Shown: piece by piece, positions 1 to 12,407 of the stretch | Layout of the letters: each line of letters begins with the position of its first letter | How positions within the stretch are numbered: the first letter of the stretch is position 1 | DNA from: Guyanagaster necrorhizus | Taxonomy: Eukaryota > Basidiomycota > Agaricomycetes > Agaricales > Physalacriaceae | Direction of reading: 5' to 3' | Length of the DNA: 64,000 nucleotides | NCBI RefSeq assembly: GCF_019112545.1 | Contig: NW_025064882.1 | Coordinates: forward strand, 2,348,971-2,412,970 | Notes under the pieces: model-generated | Databases searched by the model: none | Seen by the model: only the letters and a program-made list of their open reading frames with translations | What the model was told of the DNA's origin: nothing | Position numbers and translations under genes: made by a program

Positions 1-1354
1 TCTCGCTTTCGAAGCTCCACTGATCATTAGCCCTCACCCAATTACCGAGGCCATCGCAATATCGAGAAACCTGCAGGTCAACGGGACCTCCCCATCTCGG
101 CACTTTCTTGAAGTTTTCCATGAACCTGGACTCGAGCTGCTTGTGGTATTCGTCGACCCAAAGCATGGCACCTGCCACATCTGTCCTAAGCTCGTTCATT
201 GCGATAGTGACAATATTGTGGCTAGAGACTGCGTCAGAATGATAATGACGGGTGAAGTACTATTACCCACCCGTCGTCATCCCGAGCTTGTTCAAGGTTA
301 TATGAAACAACATCCTTGAAAAAAACACTAGGTCATCTTCTGCTTCTCTTGATTATATACAATCACTCACATTTCCCAGGCAGAGCATATCAATGCAGCT
401 CTTCTCGAGCTCTTTAATAACCGGATGATTGATGACGTCGTCCGGCAACTGCATGTCGAACTCCAGAAGCGCAAACGATGGCTTCGCGCCGATAGTGCAC
501 CGCCGAACTTCAAGGTACGACTCGATGCTTCGGACGTGAGAGTTGTTTCGATCGGCGGCCTGTTGCACGACAGCTTCCAGGTACTCGTCAAAGGTGTCGA
601 TGAAGCGTTTCTGCGCCTGGGTGCTTGCTGTCTTCTTCGCAAGGTCCCAGAATCTATGGTGCATCAGTTCCTGGCTGATAGGTATCTAAACGTGTGGTAC
701 TGACTGCCGAGAAACTTCTCCTCCAATCCATTCTCCGGCGGGACGTGGCTTCTCTGTGTTCCGGATGGCGTCCATGACTATGTCCTTCTGTGCGCGCACT
801 TAGACAGATGTCAACAACACTGCCTATTTCTAGGAGAAGTCCAGTGGGCTTACCTTCATCCTCTGTCGAGACGTCCGAGTATTCGTCGATGACGAAGAAA
901 CTGTATGATCGCATCAACAAAATATCCCCGAGCAATAACTTAAAGACCTACAGGTTCATGAGATCACATCCACTACGGAGACGTGCTAGAGACGAGGGCA
1001 GATTAGGATGCTTGGACAGTCAAATCTTATGTCCTGCATTACTTGCCTTTGTCCGCCAGCGGGTACGCGAATGAAGCGAGGAGGTCTGAGTGATGGCGTC
1101 TGGTCAGTTGAAGTCCAGTAAGCACCGCAATCGTGACCTACTAAAGTCGCAGCGATCGAATGCTTCCTGAGCTTTCGTTTTGAAGGCCTAATGCTCCTCA
1201 GAACACTCGATGTGGGTATACATTGTATGCAACTTACTCGGAAACTTTGTGCCCAGGCCGCTGATTCCTTCTTGACTTCAGCATAGTGGGGGTTAAGATG
1301 GCGAGGCCACTGCCAGTTGGCAAGAGTATCAGGAAGGAAGATGCGTTGAGACAT
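1..1354 (-). CDS. Sesquiterpene synthase, delta-6-protoilludene synthase-like (3' end beyond window)
   Basis: This class I terpene cyclase is expected to convert farnesyl diphosphate to a tricyclic sesquiterpene in the cytosol. The start at 1354 gives [20 protein letters not shown], the usual N-terminus of this basidiomycete clade. Exons read on the minus strand include 952-985, 854-900 ([10 protein letters not shown], the aspartate-rich metal motif as DEYSD), 705-798, 371-653 ([10 protein letters not shown]), 271-314 and 1-221. Joining 371-653 to 271-314 gives the second metal motif [10 protein letters not shown] with its N, S and E intact. Near position 25 it reads [16 protein letters not shown]; the usual terminal RY pair lies beyond the window edge. 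One intron (donor at the 3' end of the exon ending ADK, near 1050) appears to use a GC donor. No frame break is needed. The protoilludene assignment rests on remembered clade resemblance. Other 1,11-cyclising products are possible. Confidence 0.88.
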
Positions 1355-3130
1355 TGAGAATAGCGGAAGAAGGATGTGGGGATTTTCTGAAAGATCAGTC
1401 TGGAACCTCTTAAGTTTCTGGCAGGAATGTCGCTGGTGATTTTTAAATGTAGCGGAAATGAACTGCTTGCGATAGCGTGAATGAAACCCGTCGCAACATC
1501 CATAGATGGTATCGGTTCGCGAGATTTACCCTCCTTCGGGTTGGGAACTTCTCTGAAGCGTGGCTACCGTGCCTTGGTGTAACATAAGCCGGGGCGCGAC
1601 GTTGGCGTAACTCCGGTATCTAACTCCATGCGTGGATGCCTTAAGCGCCACTCTGCGCGAACATTCCTGTGCGGAGTTGAAAAAGAACCAGAAAATGGAA
1701 ATGCCACCTCGCCTACATGCTACCATAGATGAATCTGAACTGAGATTCATTGATATTGTTTAGTTGTCATAAATATCAGTAAGCAAAGGACGAGCATTGT
1801 TTCGTTCACCCTGGGTCTGATCCGCGTTCCGTATAGCTTTACGACGGTTCACAACGATCCTGTATCAACGGTAACTCGGCCCTATCACGACGGCTCACAA
1901 ACCATGACGAGTCATCCTTTCTAGTTTTCCTATTCTTGACTTTTGTGAGGCGTGACGTCAACTGCTAGGTAGAATTTCCAAGTATAAAGAGGGGGTGATA
2001 TATGAAGAACGTCGAATAAAAATATGAATAGACTTCGTTCACCCCGTTCGGTGTGAACGGTCGACTTAGACGACCGTAACAGCATTCCGTGGTATGTCAG
2101 CGTCTATGGACTGGGCCTTTTAGCGCCGGCCTATTCATAAAACTGGAGTCTACTGGAAGTCATTCAAATCAAGTATCGCATCCGATAAGTAGCCTTCGGT
2201 CTATGCACCTTCATTAACGTCGTACGGAAGTTTGGGATATACTCAAAAAAAGTTAATAAAGTAACATATCCCGGCAGACAAAATGATAACCGCATGATCC
2301 ATCTTCCACGGATTACTGAAGGCGTCAAGTATATGCTCTTTCCGATTCGGAATTTCTTGTAATACCTTGTATTCACTTGTAACACCTTTGCAGACCTTTG
2401 GGCCCGACATTGGCGCTGGTAATGTCCTGCGAGCGGCGAGTCGATACACGCCCTCAACTGTCCAGGGGTAAGTACACCAATGGGGGTTTGGCCTATATAC
2501 CTCCAGTTGGAAGAAACAGAGCCACCGGGACCGAGTGATCGACCACGCGTACTATCTAGATCGATAATTGTTCCACAAAAATGGATAACATTCAAGAAAC
2601 AATTGCACAATAATTCAAGAAGTGCCTGGGAGGCACCTGGCAGGAAAGGAGCCCAGATCGCAGTGGGAGTTCATGGGAAAATTTGTCAAGTCAACTGGGC
2701 AGGGAAAAAAAGCCAGTCTAAGTAGTTACAACATTCCAGCTCGAAGCTCCCAAGTGAACCAAAGGCGGCGATGCGCGCGGAATGGTACCAGTGACGGATG
2801 TCGGCTCGGATGGCCCGGCCCTACTTTGGCTATTTACCTCCGTCATCATCGAACACCTCATCTCCGCAGGGGCCTGATCCACTGAAATTTCACGTTTGAA
2901 TAGAGGACGTTGGAAAATGTTCGCTCATTCCATGGTTTCGACTCTGCGCCCGACGGGTATTGATCTTGATTCAACTAGTGACCCTCTTCGGAGTAACGGT
3001 GACTGATTACAATGGTTTCTACTTAATGGGTATGCCTCTCTGTACTTTCCTTTGTGGGAAGACTGAGCATCGGGATACAGTACATCTCTAAGGGCTAAGG
3101 GTGCTGTTACCTTCTCGTTTCCATCTTGTC
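1355..3130. other. Intergenic region, divergent promoter of terpene synthase and P450
   Basis: About 1.8 kb lies between the starts of the divergently read terpene synthase and P450. I see only short unrelated open frames with no recognisable domain. It should hold both promoters. I could not pick out a convincing TATA box or repeated operator. Confidence 0.6.
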
Positions 3131-5407
3131 ATGGATTCTGCATCTCTTCTCGTTGTCATTTGGGTTATCCTTCTCGTCTTGTGGCTCAGGAGGACTTTTC
3201 GTCCCCGCTCTTCTCTCCCTCTTCCCCCAGCGCCTCCTGGATATCCTATTATAGGTAATCTCCTTGATTTGGCCAACAACGACGTTCATATCAGAGCTCG
3301 TCATTGGTCTCGAAATTTTAGTGAGTCAACCACCCAAGTTAATAGTAGTGAAATGACACTTTTATATTTCTAGATGAGGATGTCATCTCCCTCAATGTTC
3401 TTGGGAAAACTATGATAATCCTCAATTCGTCTACCTCGGTCTCTGATCTTTTTGACAAGCGAGGCTCCAACTACTCAGATCGGCCCGACATGCCAATGAT
3501 TGTCGACCTGTGAGTAGTTTTCGTTGACTTGTTTGTGATAGCTAAAATCCATTATCGACGTCTAGAATGGGTACGTCCGACCATGATATGGTATAAGGGC
3601 AATTTTTTGAGATGTGTGCCGTGTAGGATGGGACTGGACATTTGCCCTCATGCGATACGGGCCGCGTTGGAAGGAACACAGACGAGTATTCAACAACCAC
3701 TTCAATATTGGCACATCCGGCTCGTCAGAAGACCGGCATATCCAACTGCATATCTGTCGCGAGCTCTTATCTTTGATGGTCCATTCTCCATCAAATTATC
3801 TTGAAAACCTTCGGCAGTATGTCGGTGCGGTTTTCTGAAAATAATGTTCCTCATCGACTATGTTTTCCAGCTACACGGGTCATATTATTCTCAAGCGCAC
3901 GTATGGACACACGGTAGTGGACGAGAGTGATCCTTACATCCGTCTGGTCGAGGCAGCATCTCAAAGTACATCTGAAGGTAACCTCCTTCCTCACTCTCTT
4001 AGCGACGATGATACTCATCAGAAGCTCTGTAGCTGCAGTTCCTGGAGCCTTTCTTGTCGATCTATTTCCATCCAGTACGTTTGTCAAACCCAAAAATTTT
4101 CGCCTGTTGACATCCGTTCTGCAGTGAAGTACATTCCTGATTGGTTCCCGGGCGCTCAGTTCAAGAGAAAGGCCAGGGAGTGGTAAGTGTCTTCTGTCGG
4201 TAGGCCTACCATCTCGCCTTACGAAAGCGCCCATTATAGGCGCAAACTCTCAGAAGCCATGATCAATGCACCATATGACATGGCGAAGGGGAAATTTGTA
4301 AGTTGTAGCTCTTTGATCGGATCACGCTGCGAACTAAACTTTGGTGCACGTGCAAGGATGAAGGAAATGCCGAGCCTTGCTTCGTCTCCGCTTGTCTCGA
4401 GCAGAACAAGACTGCTTCTGGTCAAGGGTTAAGTGAGGAACTCATTAAAGACACCGCTGCCGTCGCATATGCTGCCGGTCAGTTTAGCTCTATTTCCTTT
4501 GGCATTTGTATTCTTATTGAGTTGATAATCAGGTGCTGATACGGTACAATTCCTCTGACCTTCGAAACGGTTCAGAACACTGACAGGATATGTTCCAGAG
4601 CGTCTCAACTCTAACGACTTTTGTCCTTGCGATGACACTTTATCCCGAGGTTCAAAAGGCAGCACAAGCCGAACTCGACGAATTATTGGGCAGTGAACGT
4701 TTACCCGACTTTTCCGATAAAACCCAGCTTCCATACGTCACGGCGATATTAAAGGAAGTCCTTCGCTGGATTCCCGTATTACCGATGGGTAAGGACTGGT
4801 CAGGTATCTTAACACGATCCTCACTCACAATAATTTTTAGCTGTGCCTCATCGCGCCGTTAATGCTGACAATTACAAAGGATACTATATCCCAGCCGGTG
4901 CCTTCGTGTACGGAAATGCATGGTGAGTCCATTATCAACGTGTGAGCGTTGCCTAAACTTCTCCTAGGGCTATACTTCACAACCCCGACATTTTCACAGA
5001 CCCCGAAACGTTCAGACCAAGCAGATTCATTGAGAACCCAACCTTACCCAACCCGATCGATAATGGGGTATTTGGGTTTGGAAGGCGGTACGTGAGGGTG
5101 CCTGTCTCGTTCTAGAGTGGCCTAATTCCATCGACAGCGCTTGTGCAGGGAGGGTTATGGCACTTGACACTATGTGGATAGCCATGGCGTCAATTCTGGC
5201 CGTCTTCGATATTTCGAAAGCTATCGATGAACGCGGGAATGAGATCACACCTCTAGTGAAGCTCAGCCCGGGAACGATCAGGTGAGCGTGGGCAGATGAA
5301 GACTCCATTTTTAGCTGACCGCTATAAATAGTCACCCCGCCCCATTTCCGTGTACTATTAAGCCTCGATCCAAGGCTGCTCTCGAACTCATTACGCAGGA
5401 TGATTGA
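3131..5407 (+). CDS. Cytochrome P450 monooxygenase
   Basis: This is a membrane-anchored haem monooxygenase, expected at the ER and probably hydroxylating the sesquiterpene or its ester. The start ATG at 3131 opens a hydrophobic anchor (LLVVIWVILLVLWL), followed by the proline-rich hinge LPLPPAPPGYPIIGN. About ten short introns interrupt the gene. Spliced exons give the I-helix oxygen-binding motif AGADT (around 4480-4610), the K-helix ExxR as EVLR (around 4755), a PERF-like FRPSRF (around 5015) and the haem-ligand loop FGFGRRACAGR, split by an intron near 5090. The stop TGA is at 5405-5407. All hallmark residues are present and the frame is open throughout. It is divergent from the terpene synthase. 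The family resembles the basidiomycete P450s often labelled O-methylsterigmatocystin oxidoreductase-like, but that name says nothing about substrate. Confidence 0.92.
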
Positions 5408-6936
5408 AGTCGAGCTGGAAAAGGGAAGAACCTTAAAGTCTTGGATTAAGTATGTCTCTAGATATACGGCTATTAAATTAACTATTTGCATGGATAGTTG
5501 TAAATGCGTGCTTGGAGGATCAAGGACGGTCAGGATCTCAGTGCTACCTGGATTAAATTTAAATGTTTTCATGAATAATTTGTCAATGACGTGTACGATG
5601 TGGCTGACTGGATTTTCTCTTTACAGAGTTTGAGGTTCAACTTTAGTAGAGAAGCCCCATCACTCGACTTGTGACAACTTCAAGTTCCTTGTACAATGCA
5701 CCACCGGCTATTGAAAAGTGATAGCCACGACCGAGGTCCTCCGATGGAAGTCATTATATTGCTTCACACGCCCGGAATCGCGTGCACAGCTTCAGGGATC
5801 TCTTTTCTCGTAACTGTATCGCTGTCGAACAGTCATTCAAATGCTGTCTACATGTATCTGACATATAGCATATCCATGTTTGCGGTGATGGCATCTTTGA
5901 TTTGACTATCAGAAGTGATCTTCCCGTTCTGAATGAATTAATAATAGTAGGCGAGTCGCCTGCGATGCCTTCAAGTTGTGGCCAATTTTGTGACGTTGCG
6001 ATGACGAAGGAGATATGTCATTCCAGAGCAGCGACGCATGCGATGGAACCAGGTATGCCGTACATTCCTTTGAGAGTATCCGTTTCTACAGGTCTTCTTG
6101 AAAAGGAAACCTACTTGTTAAATCTTCCTCCGGCTATAAGATTCAAAGATATTCAGTCTTACTGGGGATAGCAACGTTTGGTTTGAGATTGAACGTGTCC
6201 CTCAGTAGAACTATTTTTCCTACTGATAAGTATTTATGCAACAGTCATGAGCTAAGCATCCTTCTTCTGAATCCATCGCTGTGCCGTGTCGGTCAGATAA
6301 CCACCTACTACCACGAATTGACCACGAAGGCTAGCAGGAAGTTCAAAGGCCCGGGTCGGCCCGTCGCTGAAAGGCGGGAGTTGCCGTGAAATAGGACATA
6401 GTCCTTGGCCTGCCCTTGTCTCTGCCACCAATTATGAAGTCTTACAGTCTTAGTATTACCGACCCGCTGCTCAATGTTCAAGGCGATCAAATTCATTGGC
6501 ATAGATCGTCATTTATTACGAATACAGGTATGGTGGCAGCCGCTGAGCTAGCAAGCATTCATTTTCAACCCCAGGTCACGATGTTTGGGTTTGATTTTTG
6601 CGTCCTGAAGCCTGAGGACTGCCAACTTGAAGTACTTCAAGAAATACCTTTCATTTGAAACTCATCATGCTAGTATGGGATAGTGGGAATTTTGAGCAAA
6701 GACTCATATATTTAATATCTGATATAATAAATAATCATCCACTAAGTGTTCGATAAATGATGAACAGTCTGTGGAAAGTAAACACTCCCAAAATGCACAT
6801 TGCAGATAAAATTAATTATGATGAAACGATCACGATCAGATATAAGACGTAGCCGCGTAACTTTAAAGTAGTATGGTAAAGAACGTCTGATGTGGGTATT
6901 CTCTCAAAAGAACTGATGAAGAACCTGAACACTAAT
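5408..6936. other. Intergenic region between convergent P450 and GMC oxidoreductase
   Basis: About 1.5 kb between two convergent 3' ends. Open frames of 60-90 codons occur on the plus strand, but none shows a domain, splice-consistent continuation or family resemblance. It may be decayed sequence. I see no terminal repeats or transposase. Confidence 0.5.
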
Positions 6937-9409
6937 TTAGTTAGCATTCAGATCGGTCTTGATAGTATCAGCTGCCTGGAAATCAAGTCAGATGTAGGGA
7001 AGAAATGATCAGAAACCATGCAGTTTACCTTTTCGGCTAGCATGTATACTGTCGACAACGGGGCTATGCCAACAGGCATGGGAAACACGCTAGCATCAAC
7101 GACGCGGACATTTTGGAGACCATATACTTTGAATCGGGGATCGACGACACCTACACGGCGAACAGTGAATGGATATCGAGGCTGATCAAAACTGCACCTA
7201 CCTCCAAGTTCTTGCGATGCCATGGCTGCGGTTCCAACTGGATGATGGGCAGTCTAAAGTGTATGAAGTTGTCAGATAATCAGCACAAATATAAGAACGT
7301 TACACGAACCCCGAGAACGCTTTTCACGTACGCCGTCCACTGGTCATCACTCCATGAATCTGCATCCTGTGGAGGGGTACCAGGCGATTCTACATCGTCC
7401 ACAGTGGCGATCCACTTGCGAACTACACTCAACAGTCAATGAATGAGGGATGACGTGAAGACTTTTCATCAACATACCAAACAGCATAAAGTTGAACGTA
7501 GCCTGGACATCTGAAAGATGCATCAGTAGTGCATCAAACGCCAGTTAATCCATGATCTCACCCCAGGGGTTTGTTAGGAATGCAGAGTCAATGAGGGGGT
7601 ACGAAAGTGGGTCCGTGGTGTTGATATGCACATTTCCGCGTGAGAAAGGGTGCTATTGTCCGGAATGGGATTTTGTTAAAGAAGAGGATATTCAGCATGG
7701 ACAAGAAATCTTACCCCTGGACTCGAAACGACCGATATGTAACCCTGGTCTGCTGCCGGAGTGCTGACCAAGCCACCGCTCGGGAGTACCAACAAGGAGG
7801 CAGTGGCAACCTCACCGCCGTCAATGAATTGCTTGATGACATCGTATTGCACTTTTTGTAGCGGAGTGAGAGTTGCGTTGGCGAGATAATTGTCGAGTAC
7901 CGCGCGCATGGCCGTGAATTCGTCCTCCGGAACAACTGAACGAATGGGAGTAGGAGCATTGACATGTAAACAGTAGGTGAATGCGCCAGTCTTGTTCGTT
8001 CGGCTAAGAAAATAGATTTGGTAAGATTAACCCTTGGGATAAGAACGGCAAAACATACTAAAGGTTCTGCTGTTCGGCTAAGAGGGTGGCATTGTTGCTG
8101 AGAGCATCTGTAGAGTGACTTTAACCAAAAATGCGGCAAATACATTGATCCAACATACCAAGTGTGGACACCCCATCACGAACCAAAAAGTCCGTTGCTG
8201 CGATAAACTGCTCTACCAAGTTCTCTCCCACCTGAGGGATATCGACGACAACGGAGATGTTGAGGCTTTCCAGCAATGTCTTGTTGCCGACTCCGCTTAG
8301 CTCAAGAATCTGTGGCGATCTAAGGGAGCCTGTAAGATAAGCGGGTCAGTGAACATCTATTTATACACAGAAGAAGCTGCTTACCAGCTGAGAGTATGAC
8401 TTCTTTGGAAGCCTTTACCGTAAACTTCTCGGTTCCGACTGTATATTCTACACCCGCTGCCTTCGTAGCTGTGTTGTTGTACCAGATAATACGGGACACA
8501 ATAGCACCAGTCAACAGATGTAGGTTAGAGCGACACCGCTCGGTCTGTCCATAATACGCACTGGCCGCATAGCTGCGGCTTCCCGTAGCAGGATCGTAGC
8601 TGTGGGACGCTCCGAAATTGGGGAAGAAGGTGTCGTTACCTCCGTCAGGGTTCTGGGTTGGTCCGAGACCGAGGGCGATCCCCGATTGGATGAGGGGAGT
8701 GTCGATGTCTGGCAGCCAGTTGTTATAGCTTACGGAGACGGGGCCGCTGGTGCCATGGACTGCACTTAGTTCGTCCGAGTCAAGGTCACCCGTAGCTGAC
8801 AAAGTAGGGGCATGCCAGTGCTCATAACGTTCGAAGTAGGGGAGGACGGCGTCAAAAGTCCATTCTTGACCGTTTCCGAAGGCGTTTCCCCAAGCGTCGT
8901 AATCTTGGCGGGATCCACGCTGTATTGTCATACCATTGATGGCAGATGAGCCACCAAGAACTTTTCCGCTTTTAAGTATTGAGGTATTAGTGGATAAAGC
9001 CGTAGTATTGTAACGGCACACACCTAGGATACGACAGAACTCTATCGTCTAGACCTCGCTGTGGGACACTTGTATACTCCCAATCATAAGTCGAGTTGCC
9101 AAACAGAGCACCCTGGTATCCAAGGAGGTTTGCATCATTGGGGATGTCGATGAGAGGATCGTTGGCGTGATCATAACCCGCCTCTATCACACCGACCTGT
9201 AGCTTCTCGCTTTCTGAAAGGCGCGAAGCAAGGACGAGGCCAGCAGTTCCACCACCCACGATGACAACATCCAAAGACGTAGATGAGAAGGAAGAGGGTG
9301 TCACAGTAGCATTACAGCTCTGAATACGTTTGGAAGGCAGAGAGTGAACAGATGACGCGCAGATGGCGGCCAACAACAGATAAGTGAGAGCGGGCATGAT
9401 AGAGTCCAC
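6937..9409 (-). CDS. Secreted GMC-family FAD oxidoreductase (aryl-alcohol oxidase-like)
   Basis: This is an FAD-dependent alcohol oxidase or dehydrogenase of the glucose-methanol-choline family. The N-terminus carries a signal peptide ([19 protein letters not shown] from an internal Met at 9397, or a start four codons earlier at 9409). The dinucleotide-binding motif [17 protein letters not shown] lies near 9245. Signature 1 is [13 protein letters not shown] and signature 2 starts in [12 protein letters not shown]. Several NxT/NxS sites fit secretion. The C-terminal catalytic His is present in HHPVGTAAM (around 7235). The final stretch reads [19 protein letters not shown], which appears to lack the second catalytic His/Asn. 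The last exon ends [12 protein letters not shown] with TAA at 6937-6939. In the cluster it could oxidise a protoilludene alcohol to an aldehyde, or act on the aryl part, but a signal peptide means it works in the secretory path or outside the cell. Confidence 0.9.
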
Positions 9410-10653
9410 TCTGAACGAAGAGATTCAAAGGAAGAGAGGCTGCGTCTGACCGTCAAGAGAAAATCGGTCGCCAAATATATATGGCTTTGCATCCTGCTGG
9501 CCTGCATTGGACTTCACATGGTCAGGAGGATCAAGGAACAGGTCGCGCGTCAAATGGAGCTGCAAGCTGGAACATAGCCTTGCAAGTTGTATGAGAAACC
9601 CTGATTCGGGAAGGCACTGATGCGACCTTGGCGCTGCTGCAGGCAGTCGGAGCGCCACTCAGTTTCAAGCCTGTTTCCGCTCAATTTTCAAACATTGAAT
9701 TACCATTGCCTTCTGTTCAACCCTCTTTGTCGTTTGAAGTAATTCAGGAGACGGTACTACCGGCGACGATCAGTATCCAATCCGGTAAATCTGGGAAAAG
9801 TGGAAACGAACATTGAAGAGCCCATCATGTATAGAGCATACATGTCGTCAAGAAGGTTCAGAATTTGGATGACACTGACAGTCTCCACTGAAAAATGAGT
9901 TTGATTGGTCACTGGTGATCGATTAGATTATCTCATCTGATCTTATCTAAAATAACCAAATATGTAAAATTCACCTCTCCCGCAACTCGTTGTAAGCTTA
10001 TGGGCGATTCCACCACCTGTGAAAGCAGCGTACAGTGCAAATTACAAGTCAGGCTTTGATTTCCAGTGATTGAAGTCATTTGGCCAGGATGTCCTCGTAT
10101 AGAGATTGTAAGCACATCGGTGGCGTTCCTCAATTGGTTCAGTAGCCCCATGTGAAAGATTCAAACCCTCAGCCATAAAGGGTATTTGTCATCGTATATC
10201 CTGGTTGCGAGCCAAGTGACGCGGAAGAACCTTTTACTAGGACTGCCCAGTTAGGGACTTTCGATTCCGAACCAGGGCCCCATCCAAGTAGTAATATGGT
10301 CAGATATCAAGGATAGGTAAGTTTGATCGGCTGTACCTCTTTGCAATGTGCGACACATTTATCGGAGCGCCCGTACCATCTACCTTCTAAGAAGAGTTAC
10401 GCATCTATGCAGCGCAGCAGAATTGGAATGACGCATACCCGGACCCGCTGAATTAGGAAGGTAGATCCCCGCAGAACTCCTTGTAGACATCGGAATCAAT
10501 AACATTTTTGTGATGCCCACTATGTCGGGAGGTTGAGGTAGGATGTCATCATTGAACAAAGAATCCGCATATATTATTGTTCATGGGAAAGAAAGTAGTG
10601 TGTGGTATCAACGAAGGGTTCGCAATTGAGATGCATGCAATGTTACGCGACAA
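9410..10653. other. Intergenic region upstream of the GMC gene
   Basis: About 1.2 kb separating the GMC start from the 3' end of the next minus-strand SDR. It should hold the GMC promoter. Only short meaningless open frames are visible. Confidence 0.5.
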
Positions 10654-12017
10654 TTAATAGTCCTTGCACTGTGCTTCAAGCCACTCCCACAGCTTCTTAC
10701 CCACCTCAGGGTCTCCCGTCTCCTTACGTGCTTTGCCAAGCCTGGCCCAAGGAATCATGAACTGGTTTTGTTGGTCAGCGATAAAATCGCTTCAGGTCAG
10801 ATGCACACTTACCTCGCCATTCATCTGTCCAGCCTCGGGCGAAGTTCCGGCCCAAAGCTGGGTCAACGCGCCCATAGATACGGGGAAGAGGAAGATATCT
10901 TGCATCTTATTGGCGAACGGAGAGAGATGACGCTGTAGGTCCGTGCGAATGCTACCTGTACAAATGAAAGAGACAGGATTCAGAACTTGAATCCAACGGG
11001 ATAAGATGTATGTCTGTCTGACCTGGATTCAGAGAGTGAGAAATAATATTTTGCGCCCCGTAACGCCTGGCGAGTTCAACGGCGAAAACAACATTGCCCT
11101 AGTGTTGTAATACATATTAGACAATTCCAAAGAGACACTGTATATGACTTACGTGCTTGCTTTGCACATACATATCACCTGCACCTTTTTTATTCCGCGC
11201 AGGCCCGTCAGCCCAGAGATCAAAGTTGAGGGTACCCATATAATTGGCAGATGAAGACGTGGTGATTACCCGCGCTTTCTCGGTAGGCGTCGCTGCCGCA
11301 AGAAGCGCAGGTAGCACCAATTGAGTAAAATGGAAATGTCCTAACGAAAAGGGTTAAACGAGAGAATGTTAAGGTATAAAGAGACGTACCGACGACATTG
11401 GTACCAAACTGGAGGTCGTAGCCCTGCTTGGTGAGCATGTCCATCGGCGCCAGCATAACACCACTAACAAGAGCGATCAACACGTCGTCGACACGGCACG
11501 GAAGCTATGACACCTACGCATTGTTGAATAGGATATGGAGCTGCTTTTCCTTCCTGAACGGCCTTCAGACAACAGAACGGATACGAAAAGGACAGAAACC
11601 CACGAAAGGAACTCTTCAGCGCTACGACGGACACTGACTAAGTCTGCGAGGTCCAGGGGCAAGAATATAGGTTCAGATCCAGTCTCTTTCTTCAGTTCTT
11701 CGATGGCTGCTCTTGCTTTGCCTTCGCTTCGAGCGGCCAAATAGACCTTTGCGCCATGCAAAAGTAGTACCTACACAAAGAATGTTTGAATCAAACGGAG
11801 CCAAACGTGTCAGACAGGATTCACGCACTCTTACAGTCTCCTTTCCACATCCGGTATTTCCACCTAAGATTTAAAAAAATGAGATGTCGAACGACGTACG
11901 GAAAAGAAACTGACCGGTGACAATGATGACCTTGCCTGTCAGATCTGGGATGTCGTCGACAGACCATTTCGGTTTAGGAGGGAACATTTGGGAGATGAGG
12001 GACCACATATTTCCCAT
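10654..12017 (-). CDS. Short-chain dehydrogenase/reductase, copy 1
   Basis: This is a classical-type SDR, related to retinol-dehydrogenase-like fungal proteins, that should use NAD(P)H to oxidise an alcohol or reduce a ketone. The start at 12017 gives [20 protein letters not shown]. The cofactor motif [10 protein letters not shown] is split by an intron. [11 protein letters not shown] follows (around 11495-11450), then TSSSANY with the catalytic Ser and YVQSK with the Tyr-Lys pair (around 11165). The C-terminus is LEAQCKDY with TAA at 10654-10656. About seven short introns, frame intact. It is divergent from the O-methyltransferase across a 390-bp shared promoter. A near twin lies at 22927-24281 on the opposite strand, beyond the PKS. 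A cluster role, such as dehydrogenation of a hydroxylated sesquiterpene, is inference. Confidence 0.9.
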
Positions 12018-12407
12018 GGATGGCGTGGAAGCGGAAGAGAAGGGGACGTATATGAAAGAAAACAAAAGCTGATTGACATCATCTTTGGTAGGTCAGCGGG
12101 AGCCGGGCCCCCGGTTAGCAATTCGTTTCGGTTCGATCCTGTCTGATGGGTGATCATCGCAACGATCTCATCGGCGATGCTTGAAATAAGCCGCACTCCT
12201 GACCCGAATGCGAACTCAGCGAACTCAGCGAGCTCAGGAGTGATACGCCCGCAGAATGTCATCCCATCATGCTGCATGTCAACGTCAACTTCCATTCAAA
12301 AGTATATGTCTGTCCGAAATTGTGCGCACTCTGAGGGGAGCTACAGTCGGGACTCTGGAATGTATATTATGACTGGAAAGGTAGCGGTTATCGTATCCTA
12401 CCTCGAT
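12018..12407. promoter_or_regulatory. Shared divergent promoter, SDR copy 1 and O-methyltransferase
   Basis: The 390 bp between the two divergent start codons are the only room for both promoters, so the genes are probably co-regulated. The region contains three direct copies of a 9-bp word (listed separately). I see no strong TATA box. Confidence 0.6.
12211..12237 (+). repeat. Three tandem copies of a 9-bp word in the divergent promoter
   Basis: Positions 12211-12219 and 12220-12228 both read CGAACTCAG, and 12229-12237 reads CGAGCTCAG. They lie about 170 bp from the methyltransferase ATG and 195 bp from the SDR ATG. They could be regulator-binding sites or a short slippage repeat. Confidence 0.75.

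Noticed and set aside
654..704. 30-nt intron in the terpene synthase (675-704)
   Set aside because: A normal 51-nt intron (654-704) with a CTGAT branch-like site gives the family sequence GEVSRQFWDLA, so no unusual intron is needed.
2164..2610. 148-codon minus-strand frame between terpene synthase and P450
   Set aside because: No recognisable motif, no splice context; the composition looks random.
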